Of a stretch of DNA of 64,000 bases, positions 33,070-41,460 are shown piece after piece (within the stretch, counting starts at the first letter, position 1; every line of letters starts with the position of its first letter). The translations under genes and the position numbers were made by a program. A model generated the notes under the pieces. It ran no database searches, was not told the origin of the DNA, and saw only the letters and a list, made by a program, of their open reading frames with translations. Source of the DNA: an uncultured Oscillospiraceae bacterium (lineage in GTDB: Bacteria > Bacillota > Clostridia > Oscillospirales > Oscillospiraceae); the NCBI GenBank assembly GCA_910588105.1, contig CAJUQD010000001.1, positions 36,054-100,053 on the forward strand, given 5' to 3'.

Positions 33070-33825
33070 TCAAGCCCGCAGGTTATTGATTGTGGTCTCG
33101 ATCTCATCCGAGGTCTGTACCATTTTCAGCGCCATGCCATAGGCCCGCTGGGATTCAATCACCTTTGAAAGCTCCTCGGCCAGATCCGCGTTGGACCGCT
33201 CCAGATAGCCCTGGACGGCCTTGCCGGTGCCCAGCCACAAATCCCCGTTCTTATCCACAGGCAAATAGCCGGTGTCCAGCACCTGCTCCATGCCGTTGTA
33301 GTTGCTGTAGTCGAAAATGCCGATGGGAAGCTCCTCCGTCGGGTCGTCCACCTCAATGAGGCCGCCCTGCCGGCTGAGCACGAAACGCCCCGTCCCGTCA
33401 CCCAGGCAGTAGACCGACTCCATGATTGGCTCGCCTTCCTCGTCCACCTCGCCGCTTTCACGTACCAGCTCGGACAGGTAGAAGGCCCCGTTGCGGGTGA
33501 ATGTGACCTGCCCGGTGGCCAAATCCACTACGCCGAAGAACCCGGCCCCGTCGATGTAGTAATCCAGGGTGCGCCCGGTGTCCGCCGGCCCGCCCTGGGA
33601 AAAGTCCGTGGAAGTCATGAGCAGGTTGGCTCCCACGCCCATGGGCAGCTGCGTATCCGCGCCGTCAAGCGCGCCCCGGTGGTCCTGGTAGATCAGGGCG
33701 GAGAAGTGGGCCCGGTTGGCCTTGAAGCCGTTGGTGTTCACGTTGGAGATGTTATCCCCATGGACATTCAGGCGCTGGAGCTGCTGCTGGGCGCCTACCG
33801 CGCCGATATAGAAAGATTGATTCAT
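33070..33825 (-). CDS. Flagellar rod protein, FlgF/FlgG family (second copy)
   Basis: A 251-residue rod protein with the N-terminal motif LNVHGDNISNVNTNGFKANR and C-terminus LERSNADLAEELSKVIESQR ... EIETTINNLRA, the two helices of the axial core. Together with the next gene upstream it corresponds to the flhO/flhP pair of Bacillus, one acting as FlgF and the other as FlgG; which is which is not certain, though this C-terminus looks more FlgG-like. Confidence 0.88.
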   Translation of the reverse strand: MNQSFYIGAVGAQQQLQRLNVHGDNISNVNTNGFKANRAHFSALIYQDHRGALDGADTQLPMGVGANLLMTSTDFSQGGPADTGRTLDYYIDGAGFFGVVDLATGQVTFTRNGAFYLSELVRESGEVDEEGEPIMESVYCLGDGTGRFVLSRQGGLIEVDDPTEELPIGIFDYSNYNGMEQVLDTGYLPVDKNGDLWLGTGKAVQGYLERSNADLAEELSKVIESQRAYGMALKMVQTSDEIETTINNLRA

Positions 33826-33843
33826 CTGCTTATGTCACCTCTC

Positions 33844-34590
33844 TCACATGCGGCCGATGTCGCTGGAAACGTGGCTCATCAGCTCATCGTACATTTTGGT
33901 CACCTGGGCCGCGCTCTGGAGGGAGCGCTGGCATGTGAGCATTTCGGTCATCTGGCGGATCATGTCCACGTTGGAGCGCTCCAGGTACTTCCAATAGATG
34001 GTGGGGGCGGCGGCAGCCTGGGCCCCTTCGCCGGTAAACATACCCCGCCCGTCATACTCCACCTGCTCCATGTCCGGGAATGTGTATACCCCCAGCTGGC
34101 CCAGGAAAGCCCCCCCCTCAGTGGATATAACCCCCTGTTCATCCACCGATAGCTTATCGGTGTTCAGCTGGATGGTCTGCCCCCGGGGGTCCAGCACCCG
34201 GCCCACGCCTGGGAAGCACAGGTATCCTTCGTCGTCCAGGGAGAAGTTGCCCGCCCGGGTGTAGGCCACGCCGTCCTCCGTCTGGACGGCGAAGAACCCC
34301 TCCCCCATGATGGCAAAGTCCAGGGGGATACCGGTTGGCTCCGGGATGCCCTGGTCAAAAAGAACCTTGATCTCGCTGTTGGCCCTGATATAGCTCTGCC
34401 TGCCGATGTCGGTGTAGATCTTCTCCTTGTTCCCCACCCGGGCATACATCACATCATCGAAGGTGGTAGCGGCATAGCGGCTCTCTTTAAAGCCTGCGGT
34501 GGAGATATTCACCATGTTGTTGCCCACCACGTTGAGGTTCTGCTGCTGGGTGACCATGCCGGAGGTCAGGTTGTAGAAGCCTTTGAACAT
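33844..34590 (-). CDS. Flagellar rod protein, FlgF/FlgG family (first copy)
   Basis: A 248-residue rod protein: LNVVGNNMVNISTAGFKESR at the start, the central GEGFFAVQTEDGVAYTRAG module, and C-terminal LERSNVDMIRQMTEMLTCQR. Forms part of the distal rod that crosses the thick wall. It follows the sigma factor gene by 6 nt and precedes its paralogue by 18 nt. Confidence 0.88.
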   Translation of the reverse strand: MFKGFYNLTSGMVTQQQNLNVVGNNMVNISTAGFKESRYAATTFDDVMYARVGNKEKIYTDIGRQSYIRANSEIKVLFDQGIPEPTGIPLDFAIMGEGFFAVQTEDGVAYTRAGNFSLDDEGYLCFPGVGRVLDPRGQTIQLNTDKLSVDEQGVISTEGGAFLGQLGVYTFPDMEQVEYDGRGMFTGEGAQAAAAPTIYWKYLERSNVDMIRQMTEMLTCQRSLQSAAQVTKMYDELMSHVSSDIGRM

Positions 34591-34596
34591 CTTGCA

Positions 34597-35439
34597 TCAT
34601 GCCTTCTTCCGCTTTTTAGAGGTTTTGGGGGAGGCCCCACTGTTCATGTAAGCGCCCATGTGATCCCGCAGTTTTTGGATGGCCCGGGAGTGGATCTGGG
34701 AGATGCGGGGCTCACTCACCCCCATCACCTGGGCGATTTCCTTCATGTGGAGGTTCTTTTCATAGTAGAGGGACAGCACGATCTGCTCGTTTTCCTGGAG
34801 GGCGGAGATACCCTGTGCCAGGGTCTGCTGAAGCTCCTGCTCCTCCAGCACAGTCTCGGGCTGGACCGCGGGATCCTCGCTGGAAACCTCAAACCGATGC
34901 CCCTCTAGATCTCTCGCATCCATCAGCGCGTCCAGAGACAGGGTGTTGCTCAGCGCCACCCGGGCGGCCTCCTTCTGGTATTTGTCGGTAGGGATACCCA
35001 GATGGCCGGCCACCTCCTGGTCGGTAGGGAACCGCCCCAGTTCGTTGGCCAGGTGGGAGACGGCGGAGTCAATCTCCTTGGCCCGCTGTCGGATGTTCCG
35101 GGGCAGCCAGTCCTGCTTCCGGGCCAGGTCGATGACCATGCCCCGGATGCGCTTGGCCACATAGGTTTCAAACTTGATGCCCTTGTCCGGGTCGAACTTG
35201 TCGATGGAGGTGAGCAGGGTGAGGATACCCTCGCTGACGATGTCGTCCACCTGGGCGAAGCTGCTATACACGCCCCGTATCTGGAGGGCCGCGCTTTTGA
35301 TAAGCCCCTCATACCGCAGAACCAAGGGCCACTTCAGCTCCTCGTCCCCGGTCTGCTTGTAGAGGCTGAGCAAATCCGGGGTTGCCATGGCCTCAATCTC
35401 TGCTTCGGTGTACCTGCGCTGAAGGGTTGAGGCGCTCAT
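34597..35439 (-). CDS. sigD: Flagellar RNA polymerase sigma factor, sigma-28 family
   Basis: A 280-residue sigma-70 family factor of the FliA/SigD/WhiG type. Region 2 (LVLRYEGLIKSAALQIRG, AQVDDIVSEGILTLLTSIDK), region 3 and region 4 (VLSLYYEKNLHMKEIAQVMG, RISQIHSRAIQKL) are present. It should direct the GCCGATAA-type promoters found before cheA, flgM and fliD, and be held by FlgM. Its start overlaps the flhA stop by 4 nt. Being late in a 27-kb operon may delay its synthesis, as for sigD of Bacillus. Confidence 0.95.
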   Translation of the reverse strand: MSASTLQRRYTEAEIEAMATPDLLSLYKQTGDEELKWPLVLRYEGLIKSAALQIRGVYSSFAQVDDIVSEGILTLLTSIDKFDPDKGIKFETYVAKRIRGMVIDLARKQDWLPRNIRQRAKEIDSAVSHLANELGRFPTDQEVAGHLGIPTDKYQKEAARVALSNTLSLDALMDARDLEGHRFEVSSEDPAVQPETVLEEQELQQTLAQGISALQENEQIVLSLYYEKNLHMKEIAQVMGVSEPRISQIHSRAIQKLRDHMGAYMNSGASPKTSKKRKKA

Positions 35440-37541
35440 GTGCCCACCGCCCTTCGCTCCGCCCGCGCGGGCGCCTCGGCGGTGATATTGCCCAGGGCCT
35501 GGATCTGTACGCTGTTGGTAATCTCATTGAAGGACAGCACATACACGTTGGGGTAAAACTGGGTAATCATCTTGCTGAAATAGCCCCGGATCACCTGGCT
35601 GACCAGGATAACCGGCGTCTGGGCCAGATCGCCAAACTTTTTCAGGTGCTCGGCCAGCTGGGAGATGATGGTCTGCATCAAATCGGGACCCATAGCCAGG
35701 TATACGCCCTGCTCGTTACGGGTAAGGGAGGAGATGATTCTCTTTTCCACCTCGGCATCCAGCGTGATGACCCGCAGCTGCCCGTCCTCGCAGAACCGCC
35801 GCGTGATGGTCCGGGCCAGGGCGCCGCGCACCTGCTCGGTGACCATATCAATATCCCTGCCCTGCCCCACCGCCTCGGCGGCGGTCTCCAGGATGGTGCC
35901 CAAATCTTTGATTGGCACCCCCTCCTGGAGCAGGTTGCGCAGCAGCTTCTCCAGCTTGGCGTAGGACAGGATATTGGGCACGACCTCCTCTACCAGCTCC
36001 GGGGAGGTCTGCTTCAAATTGTCCACCAGCCGGATGGTTTCGGCGCGGTTGAGCAGCTCGTAGGCGTGCTTTTTCACCGTCTCGGCCAGGTGGGTCAGCA
36101 TGACAGACAGCGGGTCGATGACATTGTAACCATAGATCTCCGCCATCTCCTTGTTTTCCGGCAGAATCCACCGGGAGGGAATACCGTAGGCGGGCTCAAT
36201 GGTCTCGATGCCGTCGATTTCCCCCAGGGGGTTCGGGGGCTCCAGGGCCAGGTAATAATCCACCAGGATCTCACCCTCAGCCACCACCTCTCCCTTGATG
36301 CGGATGGAGTACTGGTTGGTGCCAAGGGTGGAGCCGTCATGCAGCCGGATGGAGGGGATGACGAAGCCCATGTCCTGGGCGTACTGCCGCCGGAAGATGA
36401 CGATGCGGCTGATGAGCTTGCCGCCGTGGCTCTCGTCCACCAGGGGGATGAGGCTGTAGCCAAACTCCATCTCCACCGGCTCCACCGACAGCAGGGAATA
36501 GACGTTGTTGATATCCTTGTAATAGTCGCTCTCGCTGGGCGCGGCCAGCTCGGGGACTTCCGCGGGGGCCTGGGCGGCGGCTGCCGCCGCCTGCTGCTGG
36601 GATGTCATCCTGCGGGTGAGGAACACGCCGCCCCCCACCAGCGCCACGCCGCCCCCCATCAGGGGGATGGTGGGCGTGCCGGGGATGACGGACATGAACA
36701 GCAGGATGACGCCCGTGGTGGTGAACGCCCTGGGCTGGGCGGTAAACTGGCCCACCACATCGGTGTTCAGGCTTCCGTCGGACACGGAGCGGGTGACGAT
36801 CATGCCCGTGGCGGTGGAGATCATCAGGGACGGGATCTGGGACACAAGGCCGTCGCCGATGGTGAGGATACAGATGGAGCTGAGGGCCTCCATGGGCTCC
36901 ATCCCCCGGCTTATCATGCCGATGAGCAATCCGCCCACCAGGTTGATGAGGGTGATGATGATAGACATGGTGGAGTCGCCCTTGACGATCTTGGTAGCGC
37001 CGTCCATGGCGCCGTAGAAGTCCGCTTCCTTCTGGATCTTCTCCCGGCGTACCCGGGCCTGCTGCTCGTCAATAAGGCCTGAGGACAAGTCCGCGTCGAT
37101 GGCCATCTGCTTGCCTGGCATGGCGTCCAAGGTGAAGCGGGCGGCCACCTCGGACACGCGCTCCGCACCCTTGGTGATGACGATAAGCTGGACCAGCACA
37201 ATGATGAAGAAGATAACAAAGCCCACCACGACGCTGCCGCCTGTGACCAGCTGGCCGAAATTCTTGATGACCACGCCTGGATCGCCGGTGGTGAGGATCA
37301 TACGGGTACTGGATACGTTCATACCCAGCCGGAACAGGGTGGTGATGAGCAGCAGGGAGGGGAAGATGGAAAATTCCAGCGCCTCCGAAATATTCATCGT
37401 AATCATCAGGATCATGACAGACAGCCCGATGTTAATGATGAGCAGGATGTCCAAAATCTGCGGGGGCAGCGGGATAAACAGGAACATGACCACAACCACC
37501 ACAAACAGCGCTATAACATTGTCTAAAATCCGTTTGAGCAT
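35436..37541 (-). CDS. flhA: Flagellar export gate protein FlhA
   Basis: A 701-residue export gate subunit: about eight N-terminal membrane helices (to about 320), with the FHIPEP-type region FRLGMNVSSTRMIL and ALDAMPGKQMAIDADLSSG-like loop, then a large cytoplasmic ring domain. It energises export of rod, hook and filament subunits. ATG 37541 has AGGAGGT about 13 nt upstream, a longish spacing, but MLKRILDN is the typical start. flhF and flhG, which usually follow, are absent: the sigma gene overlaps directly. Confidence 0.96.
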   Translation of the reverse strand: MLKRILDNVIALFVVVVVMFLFIPLPPQILDILLIINIGLSVMILMITMNISEALEFSIFPSLLLITTLFRLGMNVSSTRMILTTGDPGVVIKNFGQLVTGGSVVVGFVIFFIIVLVQLIVITKGAERVSEVAARFTLDAMPGKQMAIDADLSSGLIDEQQARVRREKIQKEADFYGAMDGATKIVKGDSTMSIIITLINLVGGLLIGMISRGMEPMEALSSICILTIGDGLVSQIPSLMISTATGMIVTRSVSDGSLNTDVVGQFTAQPRAFTTTGVILLFMSVIPGTPTIPLMGGGVALVGGGVFLTRRMTSQQQAAAAAAQAPAEVPELAAPSESDYYKDINNVYSLLSVEPVEMEFGYSLIPLVDESHGGKLISRIVIFRRQYAQDMGFVIPSIRLHDGSTLGTNQYSIRIKGEVVAEGEILVDYYLALEPPNPLGEIDGIETIEPAYGIPSRWILPENKEMAEIYGYNVIDPLSVMLTHLAETVKKHAYELLNRAETIRLVDNLKQTSPELVEEVVPNILSYAKLEKLLRNLLQEGVPIKDLGTILETAAEAVGQGRDIDMVTEQVRGALARTITRRFCEDGQLRVITLDAEVEKRIISSLTRNEQGVYLAMGPDLMQTIISQLAEHLKKFGDLAQTPVILVSQVIRGYFSKMITQFYPNVYVLSFNEITNSVQIQALGNITAEAPARAERRAVGT

Positions 37542-37683
37542 GGCAGGTCGTTTACCTCCTCGTCGCCGCACCGTCGGGACAGGCTTCCCATCATTCGTTT
37601 CCGCTGTCCCTTCTCTCCCCCCAAAAGCTGAGGACCGCTTTTGCGGGATCCCGCTTTGATTATGCCGGGGCCTTGAACATTTC

Positions 37684-38754
37684 CTATTTCACAATCTGTT
37701 TTTTATCGTTCAGCTTAAAGATATACACCAGCACCTCCGCCACCGCACCGTACAGCTCCGGCGGAATCATCTGGTTCAGCTCCGCCTGCGCGTAGAGCGC
37801 CCGGGCCAGGGGGACGTTTTCGATGACGGCCACCTTGTTCTCCTCGGCGATCTGAACAATGCGCAGGGCGATGTTATCCTGGCCCTTGGCCAGCACAATG
37901 GGGGCGTCGTCCTGATCCGGCTTGTAGCGCAGGGCCACGGCGAAGTGGGTGGGGTTACGGATGACCACGTCCGACCCGGGCACCTGCTGCATCATGCGCT
38001 GCTGGGCCCGGCGGCGCTGGATCTCCTTGATCTTCCCCTTCACTTGGGGATCGCCTTCCATCTGTTTATACTCTTCCTTGACCTCCTGCTTGGTCATCAT
38101 CATATTCTTCTCGTAATCCCACCACTGGTAAAAGAAGTCCATGGCGGCCACTGCCACAAAGGCGATGCAGATACGAACCACCATTTCCCCCGCCATCTCC
38201 ACCAGATGGGCTGCGGCGGCGGTCAAATCGGTGTATAGGTAATTGGAACTTTCCAGAAACATGTCCCGGATGCTCAGGAAGATAATGGCCATCAGGATGG
38301 CGATCTTGATGAGGTTTTTCAAAGTCTCTACGAGGCTTTTCAGGGAAAACAGCCGCTTGAAACCCTGGAGCGGGCTGAGCCGGCTGAATTTCGGCTTCAT
38401 GGACTCGGTGCTCACCAGAAACCGGGTCTGGGCAAAAGTGGCCGCCACGGCGCACAAGATGGCCGCCAACGCCACGATTCCCACCGTTTTCACCACCAGC
38501 ACAATCCCCTGGACGGCCAGCTCGCCGCATACGCCGCCCACATCCCGGGATTCCTCCCCCGCAGTGGCCAGGCACAATGTCATGAAACCGCCCAGCTGCT
38601 GGGCAAATGTGCCGGTGAGCAGCCACAGCGTGGCGAAGGTACCCAGCAGTCCGGCCACCGCCACCGCGTCCTGGCTTTTAAAGACGTTGCCCTTTTTTCG
38701 TTCGTCCCGCCGCTTTTTTGGTGTCGCTTTTTCTGTTTTATTTCCCTCGGGCAA
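37684..38754 (-). CDS. flhB: Flagellar export switch protein FlhB
   Basis: A 356-residue protein with four membrane segments and a C-terminal cytoplasmic domain holding the self-cleavage motif in VVIRNPTHFAVALRY. Cleavage switches export from hook to filament substrates. A gap of about 140 nt separates it from flhA, and 105 nt from fliR; nothing else is seen in either gap. Confidence 0.96.
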   Translation of the reverse strand: MPEGNKTEKATPKKRRDERKKGNVFKSQDAVAVAGLLGTFATLWLLTGTFAQQLGGFMTLCLATAGEESRDVGGVCGELAVQGIVLVVKTVGIVALAAILCAVAATFAQTRFLVSTESMKPKFSRLSPLQGFKRLFSLKSLVETLKNLIKIAILMAIIFLSIRDMFLESSNYLYTDLTAAAAHLVEMAGEMVVRICIAFVAVAAMDFFYQWWDYEKNMMMTKQEVKEEYKQMEGDPQVKGKIKEIQRRRAQQRMMQQVPGSDVVIRNPTHFAVALRYKPDQDDAPIVLAKGQDNIALRIVQIAEENKVAVIENVPLARALYAQAELNQMIPPELYGAVAEVLVYIFKLNDKKQIVK

Positions 38755-38859
38755 CGTCTGTCCCCCCTTTTGTCCCGCGTAGTCCGCTCCTCAGAAGGGT
38801 GGAGGAGGGACGCTGTTGAAACGTTCTGTTGTTTTCTGGAAGAAAATCACTTGAAGAAA

Positions 38860-39624
38860 TCACCCGGTCAGGGTGAGCACATCGTGGAGCGCGTTGAGCA
38901 TTGCCGCCTCAGCCTGGAGCAGAAACTCGCTGAAGGGAACGGTCAGCACCAGCAGCAGCGCCAAGCCCACGATGACCTTCAACTCAATGTTGATAGCAAA
39001 TACGTTGATTTGCGGGATCACCTTCATCAGCACACCCATCCCCACCTGAGCGATGAGCTCCGCCGCCAGGATAGGCATACTCAGCTTGATCCCGAGCACT
39101 GTGCACTCCACAAAGAGCTCCAGCAGCAGATTGTAGGCCGGGAGGCCGATGGATACCTGTCCAAAGGGGACCAGCTCCCCGGACGTGAGAAAAATACGCA
39201 GCAAGGTTAAATGCCCTCCTGCCGCAAAAAACAGCAGGTTCATCAACGCGTTAAGAATCTGCCCTGTCACCGACAGGTTTGCCGATGTCCCAGGGTCATA
39301 CATCTGGTTCATGGTCATACCCATCTGGGTATCGACAATGGATCCGGCCAGCTGCGGAATGTAGAAAAAGAAGTTCGCCGCCATGCCAAGCAAAAAGCCA
39401 ACCGCCAGCTCCAGCAGCATCCGCACCGCCAGCTCCGCCGCCCCCACCGGCACTGGCACCGTCTGGGTGGTCATGGAGGCCGTGAATACGGACAGCACCA
39501 GCGTCATACCTACGCGGAAAGCATTGGGGATGTTCCGGCGGCCCAGGAGAGGGTTGAACAGAACAAACCCGCTGATGCGGGCGGTGATATAGAGGAACCG
39601 CGTCAGTTCCGCCCAGTCGATCAT
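38860..39624 (-). CDS. fliR: Flagellar export gate protein FliR
   Basis: A 254-residue membrane protein with about six segments. Typical stretches: LVLSVFTASM, LAVGFLLGMAANFFFYIPQL and MPILAAELIAQVGMGVLMK. With FliP and FliQ it forms the core export channel. It follows fliQ by 15 nt. Confidence 0.95.
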   Translation of the reverse strand: MIDWAELTRFLYITARISGFVLFNPLLGRRNIPNAFRVGMTLVLSVFTASMTTQTVPVPVGAAELAVRMLLELAVGFLLGMAANFFFYIPQLAGSIVDTQMGMTMNQMYDPGTSANLSVTGQILNALMNLLFFAAGGHLTLLRIFLTSGELVPFGQVSIGLPAYNLLLELFVECTVLGIKLSMPILAAELIAQVGMGVLMKVIPQINVFAINIELKVIVGLALLLVLTVPFSEFLLQAEAAMLNALHDVLTLTG

Positions 39625-39639
39625 GGCTGCCTCCCCCGC

Positions 39640-39900
39640 TTAACCGCCGATCAGTGAAAAAATCTCCAGCGTATAGTCCTTGAGCGTATCCAGCATCCAG
39701 CCGCCTCCCACCAGCAAAACGCTGATGACCACAATCAGCTTGAGCACAAAGGAGATGGTCTGCTCGTGGATCTGGGTGACCGCCTGGAAGATAGCCACCA
39801 CCACGCCTATCAGCATGCTCAGCAGCAGCATGGGGCTGGCCAGCTTGATGGCCACTCCCGCCGCATCCCGGATCAAGTCCATTGCCTGGGTGGTGTCCAC
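39640..39900 (-). CDS. fliQ: Flagellar export gate protein FliQ
   Basis: An 86-residue protein with two membrane helices and the family motif VAIFQAVTQIHEQTISFVLK. Part of the FliPQR channel. It follows fliP by 22 nt. Confidence 0.95.
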   Translation of the reverse strand: MDTTQAMDLIRDAAGVAIKLASPMLLLSMLIGVVVAIFQAVTQIHEQTISFVLKLIVVISVLLVGGGWMLDTLKDYTLEIFSLIGG

Positions 39901-39922
39901 GGCTCATCCTCCTTCCCGGAAA

Positions 39923-40594
39923 TCAATTTACGCTCTGCACCAGTGTGGAAAACAGCACCTGCCAGCCATTGACGGACACAAACAGCAACAGCTTGAAGGG
40001 CGTGGAGATCATGGCGGGCGGCAACATAATCATGCCCATGGACATCAGCGTGGAGGACACCACCACGTCGATGAGCAGGAAGGGGATATACAGCAGAAAG
40101 CCGATATAGAACGCCTCTTGCAGCTCCTGGGTCATAAATGCGGGCACAATCACCCGAAGGGGCAGCTCCTGGACCGCCTGTTCCCCCTCCTCCGGCACGT
40201 CAATGTGGGCCAGGTCACAGTACATTTCCACCGTCCGCCACTGGGTATTGGCCATCATGAACTCCTTGAGCGGCACACTGGCTCGGTCCACAAATTCCTC
40301 CGCCCCAATCTCCTGGTTTGTATACGGCTCCCACGCCTCCGTTCCAATGCGGGTAAGCACCGGGTTCATAGTGATAAGGGTGAGAAACAAGGCAATACCC
40401 ACCAGCACCGTGTTGGGCGGCGTCTGCTGGGTGCCCATGGCGTTGCGCAGGAAGGACAGGGAGATGATGTACCGGGTAAACGAGGTCATCATCACCATCA
40501 GGGAGGGCAGCAGGGCGATCATGGTGGTGAGGAAGAGAATCTCCAGGGTCTGGACGCTCTCACCGTTGATATTAATCAGGCTGTCGGTCGGCAT
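39923..40594 (-). CDS. fliP: Flagellar export gate protein FliP
   Basis: A 223-residue protein with motifs TSFTRYIISLSFLRNAMGTQ, LPLRVIVPAFMTQELQEAF and MGMIMLPPAMISTPFKLLLF. Unlike many FliP proteins it shows no separate cleavable signal peptide before the first membrane segment. Core of the export channel. Confidence 0.95.
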   Translation of the reverse strand: MPTDSLININGESVQTLEILFLTTMIALLPSLMVMMTSFTRYIISLSFLRNAMGTQQTPPNTVLVGIALFLTLITMNPVLTRIGTEAWEPYTNQEIGAEEFVDRASVPLKEFMMANTQWRTVEMYCDLAHIDVPEEGEQAVQELPLRVIVPAFMTQELQEAFYIGFLLYIPFLLIDVVVSSTLMSMGMIMLPPAMISTPFKLLLFVSVNGWQVLFSTLVQSVN

Positions 40595-40600
40595 CCATCC

Positions 40601-41011
40601 TCACCTCGGTTTCCTTTGCTTGAGTACGGTGCGCAGGGCCTCCCCAAAGCTGGGGGGCGCCGGTTGGCCGGGGGGCGGCGTATAAAGGGCCTGCGCCTCC
40701 TCCTGGGTAAACTCCGCCAGCAATGTCACACCGGAAGGTGCCACCCCCAGCAGAAGATACCGCTCCCCTGCCTGTACGAGCACTGCGCTCTGCTCCCGCC
40801 CCAGGACCAGCCGGGCCAGAGCCTTGAAACGGCCTGTCCCGCCGGGCGCTCCAAACCCGCCCAGCCCCCTTCTGCCCGCCACATATTTGGTAAATAGGTA
40901 GGCCAGCACAACGATGGCCACCACGCACAGCAGCATCCACATCAGGGAGAACACGCTGTCCAGCGCCGTGACCTCCAGGGCCAGGACAGGCCTGCGGGGG
41001 GAACTACCCAT
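40601..41011 (-). CDS. fliO: Flagellar export assembly protein FliO
   Basis: A 136-residue protein with one N-terminal membrane segment (MWMLLCVVAIVVLAYLFTKY) and a small soluble domain (FKALARLVLGREQSAVLVQA, ERYLLLGVAPSGVTLLAEF). It helps assemble FliP. The ATG overlaps the cheY stop (TGATG), indicating coupling. FliO is poorly conserved; position between cheY and fliP supports the call. Confidence 0.88.
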   Translation of the reverse strand: MGSSPRRPVLALEVTALDSVFSLMWMLLCVVAIVVLAYLFTKYVAGRRGLGGFGAPGGTGRFKALARLVLGREQSAVLVQAGERYLLLGVAPSGVTLLAEFTQEEAQALYTPPPGQPAPPSFGEALRTVLKQRKPR

Positions 41012-41379
41012 CAGGGCGCGCCCAGAATGGATGTGACGGTCTTGAGCACCCGGTCAGGCTTAAAGGGCTTGACAATAAAGTCCTTGGCGCCGGAGCGCAC
41101 CGCGTCCATAACCATGGACTCCTGGCCCATGGCGGAACACATGACCACGTTGGCGCTGCCATCCTTGGCGCGGATGGCCTTGAGGGCCTCCAGGCCATCC
41201 ATATTGGGCATAGTGATGTCCATCACCACCAGATCAGGGCCGATCTCGCCGAACTTCTCCACCGCGTCGGCGCCGTCAACGGCCTCGAACACCTCGGTAT
41301 AGCCGTTCTTCACCAGGGTGTCCTTGATCATCTTGCGCATGAAAGCAGCGTCATCCACTAACAGAATCTTCTTAGCCAT
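41011..41379 (-). CDS. cheY: Chemotaxis response regulator CheY
   Basis: A 122-residue stand-alone receiver: acidic pair in LLVDDAAFMRKMI, phospho-Asp54 in VVMDITMPNMDG, switch residue Ser in MCSAMGQES, Lys in IVKPFKP. CheY-P binds FliM/FliY to change motor behaviour. The start at 41379 gives the canonical MAKKILLVDD; a second ATG 12 nt upstream abuts the ribosome site. Confidence 0.96.
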   Translation of the reverse strand: MAKKILLVDDAAFMRKMIKDTLVKNGYTEVFEAVDGADAVEKFGEIGPDLVVMDITMPNMDGLEALKAIRAKDGSANVVMCSAMGQESMVMDAVRSGAKDFIVKPFKPDRVLKTVTSILGAP

Positions 41380-41460
41380 GGTTTGATCCATCCTTTTCCA
41401 TTATATGTTGTGTACCCCGCCGTTTGAAACCCACCGGGGCCGGGTATGCCTGTCTGATGC

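Noticed and set aside
37542..37683. Gap between flhB and flhA as a hidden small gene
   Set aside because: No start codon with a ribosome site and no coding pattern were seen on either strand.
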